64,000 nt of DNA from Lacibacter cauensis (GCF_007830055.1 NZ_VLLE01000004.1:215248-279247); one strand, 5' to 3'. Positions 33,881 to 43,860 are shown, counted from the stretch's first letter. Numbers and translations: made by a program. Notes: generated by a model from the letters alone, not told the origin.

Positions 33881-36229
33881 TTACCCTTTTTTTACTTGCT
33901 TATTGATTACTCCTAAACTTGTTTGCAGTCGAAGAATATAAATTCCGCTTTGCAAAACAGGCAAATTATTTAACTGTAACCGGTTTATACCTGTTGCAAC
34001 GTTTTCATTTTTTGCATACACTACTTTGCCCACAGCATCAATCAACTGTATTGTTACAATTTCTTTGCCTGGCGATTGCAAATCAAACCGAAGTTGTTCT
34101 GCAAATGGATTCACCAAAGAAGTGAGCATAAATTCTTCCTGGCCTTTTTCTGTAAGTGTAACAGTGGCGCTTATTTTTTCTGCACCTGCTTCCGGTATCA
34201 TTCTTATGCGGTAGTAGTTCTTGCCATTTACCGGATTGGGATCAACAAACCGATATATTTGCCAGGAACCTGCTGTACCGTTTAGCTGACCAATTGCCGT
34301 AAAATGCCTCCCATCTGTACTATGTTCAATTGTAAACTTGTAGCTCCCTCTTTCTGCAAATGCATTCCACTGCAGTACAGCTTTGTTTTGCACAAGCTGA
34401 ACCTGTTCGTTTTTCATTTGCATATTCAAAATATCACAAGAGGTATTTACATCAATCGTAATAATATCTACTGCATTATAAACAGCACAACTGCCCGATG
34501 TTAAATTGGAAGAAGTGGTTGCCACACGAATTCTGTATTTATATCCATCATAAGCAGGTGTTGATATAAAAGATGGCAAGAATGCTGTATCTCTGAATTC
34601 TCCTCCGAAATTGGTAAAGCTGAATGTTTGCATGCCGGGTAACTCGGGTGCCGATGCCCAAGTGGTACCACCATTTGTACTGCGTTCCCATTGGTAGTAA
34701 AGATAATTGTCGAAGTAAGTTGATACTGCAACCGAAATATCTACCTGGTTATTGATGCAATAGGTAGGTGTATTGGTCGGACGCATGGTTAACGCTGGCA
34801 AACAGGTTGCAAATGCAATATCATCCATTGCCCAATCGTTGCCACCACCACCGGGCGCATTGTTTTTAATAGAAATGGTGAGCGATGTTTGTCCCGCTGC
34901 TGTTTTAAACACAAAACCTTTTTTTACCCACTCACCCCAAGGCGATGCATAATCGATATTACCTGTTGTATAATAATCTACTCCGTTGATCTGAAACGTA
35001 AGATTCGGTTTTACTCCTGAAGAATCACCTGCAGCTGTGGGAATATAACCGGCAGGCACGCTCGTACCTGAAGCGTTATTTCCGAGGCTGTCACTGCCGC
35101 AACGTTTGCAAACGTTTCTGAACCAAGCCGAAAATTCGTAGTAAGTCTCTTCGCATAAACCCGAAATTGTTTGGTTATTGGCAACACTTAACTGCAAGGC
35201 AGAATTTACAACCAACATGTAACCACCGGTTGCTCCTGAAGCAGCAGGTGGATTTCCGGTAACAGGATTTGCTGCATTGGTATGATCACCAATAATATCC
35301 CAAACACCAAAAACACGATTGCCGGAAGTTGTATTGGGCCTGGCCACATAAGGATCTGTCAATTGATTCGGACTTAAGTTTTTAATAACACTATAACTGC
35401 CATCGCCGGGAAAACTGGCTGTAATATTTCCAAACACATACCCCGGCACTGCAGCCCCGGGATTAGCCCCATTTTGATTAGTGCCTGAACTGAAATCGCC
35501 ATTACCTGCAGAAATGGTATTAGAACCGGTAGCATTGCTGCACAACCCATAATTGGGGTACACAATAAACATTAAATTATTCGGTACTGCTGTCAATTGA
35601 TCGGACCCAGCACCTGCACCAATTACTCTTCGGTATCTTACATTACCTGGGCCATAAGTAATGATTGTATTGTATGGAGTTGAGATATCAACGGTTACTC
35701 TGTACGAGATAATCAATAGCATACCATTACCGAAAGTTCCTCCGCCCGCTCTTGGCCGGTGCGTACTACGGTTAAAATATCCACCACCTTCAGTTGTATC
35801 TGTAGATGTACTATTTACATTGCCAACTGCAAAAGAATAACCACTATTTACTGTATCTCTTCCAAGATTAAAACGAATTGTTTTATTGGCGCTGTTGTAC
35901 ATTGCCGGATCGTCACCTGCAGCATCGGTATAAGCTTTGTATTGCTTGCCCTCGTTGGTAAGTAACTTTAATGAATTACTTACATAAGTAAGATTAGAGG
36001 GGATAGTATCGTTGTATCTTGTTCGGTAGATGTAACTGCTGCTGCCACTATAAACAAAAAAGGACAAGCGTATTTCAAGTACATCACCGGGTACAACTGT
36101 ACCACCTGATGGTCTTGTAATGTTTACAAAGCTCTTTCCAACAAGAACGTTGGCTTGAGCATTTACGAATTGATTACTAAAACAGCACAGGAAGAAAAAG
36201 CTTGCCAGTAAAGGACATCTTCTCTTCAT
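33881..36229 (-). CDS. T9SS surface protein, array paralogue A (minimal core)
   Basis: A 782-residue exported protein and the shortest of three tandem paralogues. After the signal peptide it starts directly with the shared core: a DUF11-like module (VGKSFVNITRPSGGTVVPGD, residues about 30-220), a jelly-roll, carbohydrate-binding-like module (GNGDFSSG to NNAPGGGGNDWAMDDIAF, about 230-470), an Ig-like module (YYQWERSTNGGTTW), and a fibronectin-like module (AVLQWNAFAERGSYKFTIE). The core carries C-x14-C-x2-C (ending WFRNVCKRCGSDSLG). The C-terminal sorting domain begins LTSLVNPFAEQLRFDL and has NPF where most have PNP. No enzymatic motif was seen. Role inferred: surface adhesin or glycan-binding protein. 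Confidence 0.83.
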   Translation of the reverse strand: MKRRCPLLASFFFLCCFSNQFVNAQANVLVGKSFVNITRPSGGTVVPGDVLEIRLSFFVYSGSSSYIYRTRYNDTIPSNLTYVSNSLKLLTNEGKQYKAYTDAAGDDPAMYNSANKTIRFNLGRDTVNSGYSFAVGNVNSTSTDTTEGGGYFNRSTHRPRAGGGTFGNGMLLIISYRVTVDISTPYNTIITYGPGNVRYRRVIGAGAGSDQLTAVPNNLMFIVYPNYGLCSNATGSNTISAGNGDFSSGTNQNGANPGAAVPGYVFGNITASFPGDGSYSVIKNLSPNQLTDPYVARPNTTSGNRVFGVWDIIGDHTNAANPVTGNPPAASGATGGYMLVVNSALQLSVANNQTISGLCEETYYEFSAWFRNVCKRCGSDSLGNNASGTSVPAGYIPTAAGDSSGVKPNLTFQINGVDYYTTGNIDYASPWGEWVKKGFVFKTAAGQTSLTISIKNNAPGGGGNDWAMDDIAFATCLPALTMRPTNTPTYCINNQVDISVAVSTYFDNYLYYQWERSTNGGTTWASAPELPGMQTFSFTNFGGEFRDTAFLPSFISTPAYDGYKYRIRVATTSSNLTSGSCAVYNAVDIITIDVNTSCDILNMQMKNEQVQLVQNKAVLQWNAFAERGSYKFTIEHSTDGRHFTAIGQLNGTAGSWQIYRFVDPNPVNGKNYYRIRMIPEAGAEKISATVTLTEKGQEEFMLTSLVNPFAEQLRFDLQSPGKEIVTIQLIDAVGKVVYAKNENVATGINRLQLNNLPVLQSGIYILRLQTSLGVINKQVKKG

Positions 36230-36248
36230 AAGAATTGGATTACGTACA

Positions 36249-36268
36249 GTTTACAGTTATGTGTAAAC
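36249..36268. other. Hairpin in the leader of paralogue A
   Basis: GTTTAC pairs perfectly with GTAAAC around 8 bases, about 20 bases before the paralogue A ATG. The rest of the 224-base gap up to paralogue B holds only the terminator at 36399-36435. Confidence 0.3.
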
Positions 36269-36398
36269 CGAAAAGCAAATTAGCAATTGCATCCAGAAAG
36301 AAGTAGTAAACCAAACTGTTTTGACGAATACTAAGTAGTAACATTTATCCCAACCAAAAACAACCCTTGTATAATAAACTAGTGAATACCTTAAATGC

Positions 36399-36435
36399 AA
36401 ACGGGCAAGCCTGCCTTTAGCAGAATTGCCCGTTT
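36399..36435 (-). terminator. Terminator after paralogue B
   Basis: AAACGGGCAA and TTGCCCGTTT form a perfect 10-bp stem around 17 bases, starting 19 bases after the stop of the 36454-40080 gene. On the minus strand the stem ends in TTT. Confidence 0.7.
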
Positions 36436-36453
36436 ATTAGCAACCGTTTAAAA

Positions 36454-39400
36454 TTATTGTTTTTGAATAATTTTGTTAATTGAACCCGAAGCAGATACAA
36501 TACGCAGCAAATATGATCCTTTTGCTAAGTACTGCGGTACATTAAGCGAAATAGCATTCACTCCTTTATTAACTGTTACTTTTTTGTGTGCAACCGGTTT
36601 GCCCAGCGCATCCATCAACATCAATTCTACTTCCTCGTTTCGATAAGCACTTAGCTGAAAGTTTACCTGGCTGGAAAAAGGATTAACAAGATTGCTTATC
36701 TCCAACTGGTTTGTGCGTAACAACGTAACAGAAAGTGTATTACTGTATTTATTATTGCCACTTACTTTGCCCTCCATTTTTAAACGGTAGTACATTTTAC
36801 CTGAAACAGGCGTAGGGTCCATGAAAGTGTAGTTTGTTTCGTCTCCTGTAAGTGCTTTTGCCTTGACAAACCCAATCGTAGTAAAGTGTATACCATCCTT
36901 ACTGCTTTCAATTTCATAACCATTGAGGTTTTCGTTCTTTACAGACCATGAGAGAAACGCAGTTTCATTTTGCAACTGCACATTAAACTTCAATAAATCG
37001 GCAGGCAACACACTACAGCTTAACGGATTTGCTACGTTAATAACGATCACATCATCACTATTAAATACTGCACAAGAATTAGACAAACCGCTTTGCGTTG
37101 TTGCAACACGAATACGGTAACGATAGCCGTTTGTTGCAGATGAGGCAATAATAGGCGGATATGCGACTGTATCTCTGTAACCATTCCCCATATTGGTGTA
37201 ACTAAATGTTTGCGGACCGGTTACTTCCGGCGCTGCCCCCCAAGTATTTCCACCATCCGTACTTCGTTCCCATTCGTAATACTGGTACATGTTATAATAC
37301 GATTCTACATACACACGCATATCAACCTGGTTGTTTGCACAAAATGTCTGGCTGGCATTTGGTGTCATTTGTAACGTTGGCGAACAGGTTTTAAATGAGA
37401 TATCATCGATCGCCCAATCATTACCTCCACCACCCGGTGCGTTGTTACGAAGTGTGAGTGTAAAGTTTGTAGTTACAGAATCTGTTTTATAAACAAAGGC
37501 TCTGCGAACCCATCTGTTCGCTGAATCAGCCGTTGTTGAAAGTCGGGCAACGCCTGCACTTTGATAGGTTATATCTCCTGTGTTGTAATAATCGAGATTG
37601 TTTACCTTAATAGCAATATTTGGCTTTACACCCGATGTATCATTTGCAGCAGTTGGAATATAACTTGTTCCGCTCCATTGCCCCCGTCCCATCGAATCCT
37701 GACCACATTTGTAACAAACATTTTTAAACCAGGCAGCCACTTCATAATAGGTATTAGGGCAGGCATTCGCCACATTAAACTGAAATGCAGTATCGGTTTT
37801 ATACGCTGCATTAAACACCATCATATAACCACAAGGATTTGTTGGACTAACCGGCTGCGATGCATCGCACGGAGGATTACCTCGTGCTTCATCTGTTGCA
37901 CCGGTATGATCACCACTGATATCCCATACGCCAAACACACGACTTGTATTTGCAGTTGGAATTGGCAACTGTCTGTTTATTTCAGTTCCAACAGATGCAG
38001 TATTATTTGTTATACCATAATAGTTATCGTTAGGTGTACCCGATGTAAATGTTTTAAAAACATAATTGGTATTGGCAGAAGGTGTTCTGTTTTGCTGGTT
38101 GGTTCCTGTTGCAGTACCAAATGTACCATTATACTCATCGCCAATAACATTTGTTGCGGACACAGCGTTTGGACAAACATCCGGACTGGCATAAACAACA
38201 AGACTGTCTTTGGGAAGAGAAATAACGTTGAATGCGCCTGTTGTACGGTCCCGATAGCGGAATGAGCCTCCTCCAAAATTAATTTTGGTACCTTCTGCTC
38301 TGTTAACGACCACCCTGTAAGTAGCCATAACCAAATAATTATGGGCAGCAGTCTTAGGATATGTAGGTACAGGCGATAAATCTTGTGAAAGCGTCACTGA
38401 TCCACCACTGGTAGCACTGGCACCCGTTCCAAAATTCAACCGAATAATTGTATCCGTTCCGGCACCCGCACTCACAGCAAAACCAGCATCATCGCCGGCC
38501 GCTTCAGTTCTAACTGAGCCATGTATCTTCCCTTCGTTCGTACGCATGGCTAGTGTACCTGTTTGATAAGCAAACCCGGCTCCCGCTTTTAATGTATCAT
38601 GAAAACTTAAGCTGTCAACAGGGGTTGTTGCATCCGTACCAGTTATAGAAATAGTTGCCCTGATTTCAAGCACATCTCCTACGGTTATACTTCCACCTCC
38701 ATTTTGCTTGCTAATGTTTACATAACTTTTGGCAGTTTCAATAGCATAGTTTGATGCAGCATCGGTAACACACAATGAAAATGTCCAGGCACTTGTTGGA
38801 GTAGTTGTTTGGTTTGAAAAAACTCGAACGTAATAAGTTGTTCCAATGGTTAATGCGGATGTAGAAATAGTAATCGTTCCTGTACCCGTACTGCAATATA
38901 AACTTGTTAAACCCGCACATGTCCCGGAAAGAACCTGTACTGCAGCTACTTTTGCACCAGGATTCCCAGTAGGGATTCCCCCGTTTGTGAATGAAACTGT
39001 GGGGTTAGTAGATTGTGCCACAAAACTGTACCAAACATCAGCTGCACCTGCTACTCCGCAACTTCCACCAAATAATGATCCGGATGATGTTGCCCCATTT
39101 AATGTGCCGGCAACAGAAGTACATGTTGTACTGCTTATCAACTGTATTGCGTTAGCACAAGCATCATTCCCCCCACTTTGCTGTACGCAAATATTAAATG
39201 CATACGCAGCTGAAGAAATACCAATTGGATTACTTGAAACAAATACACGAACATAATAGGTAGTACCCACTGTTAGTGAGCTTACAGATAAAGGCGAACT
39301 TGCTGCACTGCAACCTAACGAAGTAAGCGTGCCGCCGCATAAGCCTGTTGAGCTGCTAAACATCTGTACATAAGTACTCGCACTCGTAAGTGATGAACCA

Positions 39401-40080
39401 AGACTACTAAGTGTTACTCGCTGAGTCGTAGCTGTTGCAACAAATCTGAACCAAACTTCGTACACTGTTCCACTTACGCTACAGCCTGTTGGGATTGTAC
39501 CTGTGCTGCTTGTAGCATAGTATAATGTCGAGGACGTATTTGTACATGCAGTTGACGATGTTAATAAGGTGGATCCGCTGCAATCATCATTTGCAGGAGG
39601 AGCAACAGGATGTGTAATACAAATATCTGCCTTGTAGTTTCCTGCACCTCCAAATGCACCATATTGTGAAATTCGTACATAGTAAGTTGCGCCAACTGTT
39701 AAACCTGTTTGTGTTAACGAAGTATGGGGTGATGATGAGCAAGCTACAGATGTTAAGGACCCGCAGCTGCCGCTATACAATTGAATTCGTGGTGCCGTAA
39801 TGCGTGTGCCGAGATTACTAAGCGTAATTGTATGCGTAGTGCTTTGTGCAGTAAACGTGAACCAATAATCATTGTACGTTCCTGCTGCTGCACATCCTAA
39901 AGGAATGCCTGAGCTGGCCGTTGCACTGCTTAAATTAATATTAGTGTTATTACAGGCTGTTGATGATGTAAGAGCTATTGCAGTTGCACATTCATTTTGA
40001 GCAAATGTTTTTGCAAACGGGAGCAAAAAAAACAGCCCAAAGAGAAATACGGAGCGATACAGATTAAATAATAGCTTCAT
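36454..40080 (-). CDS. T9SS surface protein, array paralogue B (three N-terminal PPC-like modules)
   Basis: A 1208-residue exported protein. Signal peptide to about residue 27 (AKTFAQ), then three repeats of about 130 residues resembling PPC (bacterial pre-peptidase C-terminal) beta domains; each opens with a Cys-bearing NECATAIAL or NDDCSGSTLL or NDACANAIQL segment and ends with TYYVR(I/V). From about residue 445 it repeats the core found in paralogues A and C: KSYVNISKQNGGGSITVGD, WDISGDHTGATDEARGNPP, NVCYKCGQDSMG and NNAPGGGGNDWAIDDISF. The sorting domain begins ISNLVNPFSSQVNFQL. It is the most divergent of the three cores. Catalytic residues were not recognised. Confidence 0.83.
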   Translation of the reverse strand: MKLLFNLYRSVFLFGLFFLLPFAKTFAQNECATAIALTSSTACNNTNINLSSATASSGIPLGCAAAGTYNDYWFTFTAQSTTHTITLSNLGTRITAPRIQLYSGSCGSLTSVACSSSPHTSLTQTGLTVGATYYVRISQYGAFGGAGNYKADICITHPVAPPANDDCSGSTLLTSSTACTNTSSTLYYATSSTGTIPTGCSVSGTVYEVWFRFVATATTQRVTLSSLGSSLTSASTYVQMFSSSTGLCGGTLTSLGCSAASSPLSVSSLTVGTTYYVRVFVSSNPIGISSAAYAFNICVQQSGGNDACANAIQLISSTTCTSVAGTLNGATSSGSLFGGSCGVAGAADVWYSFVAQSTNPTVSFTNGGIPTGNPGAKVAAVQVLSGTCAGLTSLYCSTGTGTITISTSALTIGTTYYVRVFSNQTTTPTSAWTFSLCVTDAASNYAIETAKSYVNISKQNGGGSITVGDVLEIRATISITGTDATTPVDSLSFHDTLKAGAGFAYQTGTLAMRTNEGKIHGSVRTEAAGDDAGFAVSAGAGTDTIIRLNFGTGASATSGGSVTLSQDLSPVPTYPKTAAHNYLVMATYRVVVNRAEGTKINFGGGSFRYRDRTTGAFNVISLPKDSLVVYASPDVCPNAVSATNVIGDEYNGTFGTATGTNQQNRTPSANTNYVFKTFTSGTPNDNYYGITNNTASVGTEINRQLPIPTANTSRVFGVWDISGDHTGATDEARGNPPCDASQPVSPTNPCGYMMVFNAAYKTDTAFQFNVANACPNTYYEVAAWFKNVCYKCGQDSMGRGQWSGTSYIPTAANDTSGVKPNIAIKVNNLDYYNTGDITYQSAGVARLSTTADSANRWVRRAFVYKTDSVTTNFTLTLRNNAPGGGGNDWAIDDISFKTCSPTLQMTPNASQTFCANNQVDMRVYVESYYNMYQYYEWERSTDGGNTWGAAPEVTGPQTFSYTNMGNGYRDTVAYPPIIASSATNGYRYRIRVATTQSGLSNSCAVFNSDDVIVINVANPLSCSVLPADLLKFNVQLQNETAFLSWSVKNENLNGYEIESSKDGIHFTTIGFVKAKALTGDETNYTFMDPTPVSGKMYYRLKMEGKVSGNNKYSNTLSVTLLRTNQLEISNLVNPFSSQVNFQLSAYRNEEVELMLMDALGKPVAHKKVTVNKGVNAISLNVPQYLAKGSYLLRIVSASGSINKIIQKQ

Positions 40081-40099
40081 AGTGATTGTTACTTAGGAT

Positions 40100-40119
40100 A
40101 ATGGAAAACCATTACAAAG
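40100..40119 (-). promoter_or_regulatory. Conserved leader element of paralogue B
   Basis: AATGG-AAAA-CCATT (40100-40113) followed by ACAAAG. On the minus strand this reads CAGCTTTG then TAATGG, a one-base variant of TAnnTTTG next to a hairpin. The same arrangement precedes paralogue C. Confidence 0.45.
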
Positions 40120-40238
40120 CTGCACAATTAATCTTAAAAAAAATATAGCAAATCCTCTAAACTATACCGTAAAAACACGCATCGTAAAAGTCCATATTTA
40201 CATTTATTTTTTGAGCACAGGATTCATATGGCTAATAG

Positions 40239-40278
40239 GCTGCCTCAAACCCTTGTAAATTTTAAGGAATGAGGCAGC
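40239..40278. repeat. Long intergenic inverted repeat
   Basis: GCTGCCTCA at 40239-40247 pairs perfectly with TGAGGCAGC at 40270-40278, with an inner CCTT/AAGG pairing at 40251-40254 and 40264-40267. No T-run follows on either strand. It may be a 3'-end processing hairpin or a dispersed palindromic repeat. Confidence 0.5.
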
Positions 40279-40400
40279 AAGCCAAACCATGTAGCGTTTA
40301 TTTTTAACGAGACTGTTTTTTCAAGCTTATGTAATGCAATTAAATACTTGCTTCCAATGGCAAAAACATATTACGCACCATACACAGGCTTTCTTTGTTA

Positions 40401-40424
40401 GGTATATTTAGTAATAGATATACC
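40401..40424 (-). terminator. Hairpin after paralogue C
   Basis: GGTATAT and ATATACC form a perfect 7-bp stem around 10 bases, 50 bases after the stop of the 40474-43860 gene. AT-rich, so only a possible terminator. Confidence 0.4.
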
Positions 40425-40473
40425 CGTAAACAACAAAACATATTTACTTTTTGCAACGTGCAACATTTACTGC

Positions 40474-43400
40474 TTACTGATTTTTTATTACTATTTTTTG
40501 CACGGCTTTTTCGCCTACGATTACTTTAAGAACAAACACACGCCCCTGCAAATGTTCGGGCTGGCGAATAGAAATGATATTAGTTCCTGCTATTACTTGT
40601 TGCTGCTGCTCTTTTACCACTCTTCCCGCCATATCAATCAACTGCAATTGCGCCTTTTCGTTCTTGTTACTGTTTACTTCAAGCGTAATCTGGTCGTTAA
40701 AGGGGTTTGTCAGCAATCTTACCTCGAACCCGCTTTCAATTGCTTTTACAATTATTACAGCACTATATTTTATACCAACTGCTGTTTCCATTTTAATGCG
40801 GTAAAAGTATCGGCTTTGTGTCGGCACATCATCTGTCCAGCTATATTGCTGCTTCAAAGAACCATCCACACTACCCGCTTCAGAAAAAGAAAAACCATTA
40901 TCACTTCTTTCTATTACATAAACAGTGTTAGGTAATTCTCCAAACACCTCCCACGAAAGCTGCGCATATCTATTACTCAGCTTGCCATTAAAGTTTTTAA
41001 ATCCGGATGGCAAAACATCGCAGGTAGGATGAACTCCTACAGTAATAACATCGGTAGTATTGTAAGCAGCACAACTGTTGTTTGCCAGATTTGTAATTGT
41101 TGTACCTACTCTTATGCGGAATTTATGCCCGCTATTGGATGGATTTGCTATAAAACTTGGATATGCAACCGTATCAACATAATAAGGTGCATTATACGTG
41201 TAGCTGAATGATTGTGGATTTGGAGATTGGGGTGCATTGTTCCACGACGATCCATTATCAATACTCCGTTCCCAGCGGTAATATTGATAGTTATTGTAAA
41301 AAGATTGTACCACAACCGACATATCCACTTGTCCATTTTTACAATAAACGGGATTATTAGATGGTCGCATATCTAAACCCGGCAAACAGGTTGCAAACGA
41401 TATATCGTCCATTACCCAATCGTTTCCGCCACCACCAGGTGCGTTATTTTTAATAGAGATGGTTAATGATGTTTGACCGGGAGCGGTGAGAAATACAAAC
41501 CCTTTTTTAACCCATTGGCCGTAATTACCAATGTAATCCATGTCTCCCGAAGTGTAATAATCCACTCCATCGATCATAAACGTCAGGTTTGGTTTTACAC
41601 CCGACGAGTCGCCTGGCGCTGTAGGTATATAACCTGCAGGTACAGATAAATTCGAAGCACCTCTTCCCAAACTATCACTTCCACAACGCTTACACACATT
41701 TCTGAACCATGCCGAAAACTCGTAGTATGTATTTTCACAAAGACCTGTAATGGTTTGGTTATTGGCAATACTTAATTGATACGCTGCATTTACAGCCAGC
41801 ATGTAACCGCTGTTGACACCATTACCAGGCGGCGGATTTCCTGCCAGCGGATCTGCAGCACCTGTATGATCACCGATAATATCCCACACTCTAAAGACCC
41901 TGTCAACATTAGGGTTTTCAGGTCGTGCAACATAAGGATTGGTACTTTGGCTTGGGCTAAGATTTTTTACCACACTATACATACCATCGTTTGGCGCTCC
42001 AGTTGTTATAGAAAGGTATGTATACCCCGGAACTGCAGCTCCCGGATTGGGTCCATTATGAGCAGTTCCCGATCCAAAATCACCATTTCCTGCGCCTACA
42101 TTGTTTGCACCGGTAGCATTACCGCACAACCCATAATTGGGATATATGATAAATGAGAGACTATTAGGCGCCAGCGTATAATCGATTGCACCACCTGCAT
42201 TCAGCATATTACGATAACGCAATGCACCTGGTCCATAATTAATAATTGTATTGTATGGTGTAGATGCATCTACAATTACACGATAGGTTACCAATACAAG
42301 CATACCGTTACCACGAGGTGCATGTGTGTTTGAACGAACATATCCGCCACTCGTACTGTCTGTTGCCGTAGAGCTAACAATACCTCTCGGCATATTTGTA
42401 GTATCACGACCCAGATTAAAACGAATCGTTCGATCGACACCATTATACATTGCTGCATCATCGCCCCCAGCATCTGTATAAGCCGCATATTGCTTTCCTT
42501 CATTTGTCAACAACTTCAATGAGCCTGGTACGTATGTAAGATTTGTTGGCAGTGTATCATTATATCGCAAACGAAAGATATTATTTGTGCCGGCATTGGA
42601 TACGTTAACAGACACTCTGATTTCGAGTTCATCGCCGGGCACAATTGTTCCCCCGCCGGGACGTGTTATATTGATAAAACTTTTACCCGTTGCCACACTT
42701 GCAGGTATTTCGTCTGCTGGAGTAGCAACACAGGTTGTGAAATTTCCCTGCCCGGAACCATTTGCATTGCTATAAACCCGATAATAATAGGTAGCCCCTA
42801 CAGTAAGCTCATATAATGTGAATGACTCTGTTGCTCCTGTTGTAGTATTTGAGCAAACAATACTTGAGCCACCACATGCAGAAAAAACTTCAATAACAGG
42901 ATTTGAAAGTGCCGGACTTCCAGTACCTGTGGCGGATATGGTATGAAAATTATTAGTAGCTATAAAGCTAAACCATACATCATCATCGGCGGCGCCGTTA
43001 CACCCTGCAATTGACTGAGTGGCACCTGTTGTTGTTGCAGTAGTTATTGATGAACAAGTTGCCCCAGTGTTAACTGTTACAGGAGTTGCATAACTACAAT
43101 TATCGTTAGATAATTCATACCAGCTTATTATACTTTTAACTGTATTTGCAGAAGATGAAGGTGATTGCTGTACATTACCAGTGGCGCCGGCAGAAGACAT
43201 TATTTTGTATGCTGCTGTATGTGAAATATCAGATCCGGTTGTGTTTCTAACCTGTGTGGCGGAAGATGGAAATGTTGGTTTCGCCCAACCTGCTCCGGTT
43301 AAACTTCCCCAAGTGTGCGCCGCATCACTGCTCCAAAAAGCCATCGTAACTGTATTGGGTAAAGATGTTGTAACTCCAGCGATAGACTGCGTTGCAGAAT

Positions 43401-43860
43401 TAGCAGTTGAATTAACCTGAGTTACATTTACACCCCATCTGCTGTTTGAAGTTGAAGGTCTGTACACATACATAACCGCAGTTAAAGGCACACCACTATT
43501 GTTTCCACTGTGTGCAACTGCCGGGTTGCCAGACCAAGTGCCATTAAAAACACACCATGCAATAAAATATGTTTGATTGGCTCCATTATTTGTTGTTCCA
43601 GCATTCCATGTTTGGCCTGCAGAAGAATTAATCGAAAAAGTACCGCTGTTATTTCTGTAATGCGCATACACAACTACAAGATCACCTGCCTGCATGGAGG
43701 CAGGCGGCACTATTGAAACTGCACCATTTCCTCCCTGCGATCCGTTATCGACGGTTGGAGCCGATGAGATTCCAATAAAAGTTTGTGCTTGTGTTTGTAG
43801 GTAAGTAGTGCATGTAAATAAGAAAAACAGAATTTTCCTTAGATTAAGATAGTTTGTCAT
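40474..43860 (-). CDS. T9SS surface protein, array paralogue C (unique N-terminal module plus one PPC-like module)
   Basis: A 1128-residue exported protein. Signal peptide to about residue 26, then a module of about 220 residues with no partner in the window (ISSAPTVDNGSQGGNGAVSI to VKSIISWYELS), one PPC-like module (DNCSYATPVTVNTGATCSS to TYYYRVYSN), and the shared core from about residue 390: GKSFINITRPGGGTIVPGD, WDIIGDHTGAADPLAGNPP, WFRNVCKRCGSDSLG and NNAPGGGGNDWVMDDISF. The core is closer to paralogue A than to B. The sorting domain begins LLTNPFNDQITLEV. The first module resembles a jelly-roll; that is inference. Confidence 0.83.
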   Translation of the reverse strand: MTNYLNLRKILFFLFTCTTYLQTQAQTFIGISSAPTVDNGSQGGNGAVSIVPPASMQAGDLVVVYAHYRNNSGTFSINSSAGQTWNAGTTNNGANQTYFIAWCVFNGTWSGNPAVAHSGNNSGVPLTAVMYVYRPSTSNSRWGVNVTQVNSTANSATQSIAGVTTSLPNTVTMAFWSSDAAHTWGSLTGAGWAKPTFPSSATQVRNTTGSDISHTAAYKIMSSAGATGNVQQSPSSSANTVKSIISWYELSNDNCSYATPVTVNTGATCSSITTATTTGATQSIAGCNGAADDDVWFSFIATNNFHTISATGTGSPALSNPVIEVFSACGGSSIVCSNTTTGATESFTLYELTVGATYYYRVYSNANGSGQGNFTTCVATPADEIPASVATGKSFINITRPGGGTIVPGDELEIRVSVNVSNAGTNNIFRLRYNDTLPTNLTYVPGSLKLLTNEGKQYAAYTDAGGDDAAMYNGVDRTIRFNLGRDTTNMPRGIVSSTATDSTSGGYVRSNTHAPRGNGMLVLVTYRVIVDASTPYNTIINYGPGALRYRNMLNAGGAIDYTLAPNSLSFIIYPNYGLCGNATGANNVGAGNGDFGSGTAHNGPNPGAAVPGYTYLSITTGAPNDGMYSVVKNLSPSQSTNPYVARPENPNVDRVFRVWDIIGDHTGAADPLAGNPPPGNGVNSGYMLAVNAAYQLSIANNQTITGLCENTYYEFSAWFRNVCKRCGSDSLGRGASNLSVPAGYIPTAPGDSSGVKPNLTFMIDGVDYYTSGDMDYIGNYGQWVKKGFVFLTAPGQTSLTISIKNNAPGGGGNDWVMDDISFATCLPGLDMRPSNNPVYCKNGQVDMSVVVQSFYNNYQYYRWERSIDNGSSWNNAPQSPNPQSFSYTYNAPYYVDTVAYPSFIANPSNSGHKFRIRVGTTITNLANNSCAAYNTTDVITVGVHPTCDVLPSGFKNFNGKLSNRYAQLSWEVFGELPNTVYVIERSDNGFSFSEAGSVDGSLKQQYSWTDDVPTQSRYFYRIKMETAVGIKYSAVIIVKAIESGFEVRLLTNPFNDQITLEVNSNKNEKAQLQLIDMAGRVVKEQQQQVIAGTNIISIRQPEHLQGRVFVLKVIVGEKAVQKIVIKNQ

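Larger units (their letters stand above)
40081..40473. other. 393-base intergenic region between paralogues C and B with two hairpins
   Basis: AT-rich and non-coding. It holds a hairpin with a 7-bp perfect stem at 40401-40424 (GGTATAT with ATATACC), about 50 bases after the paralogue C stop, and a longer one at 40239-40278 (GCTGCCTCA with TGAGGCAGC). Near the paralogue B start it has the small inverted repeat shared with paralogue C. No ORF above 60 codons or promoter consensus was seen. Confidence 0.6.

Noticed and set aside
33865-33895. Terminator between lspA and paralogue A
   Set aside because: The ATAGC/GCTAT stem is only five pairs and its T-run is distant, so support is too weak.
37561-38265. 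234-codon frame antisense to paralogue B
   Set aside because: Cys- and Ile-rich low-complexity translation that mirrors a real gene; no start signal or family match.
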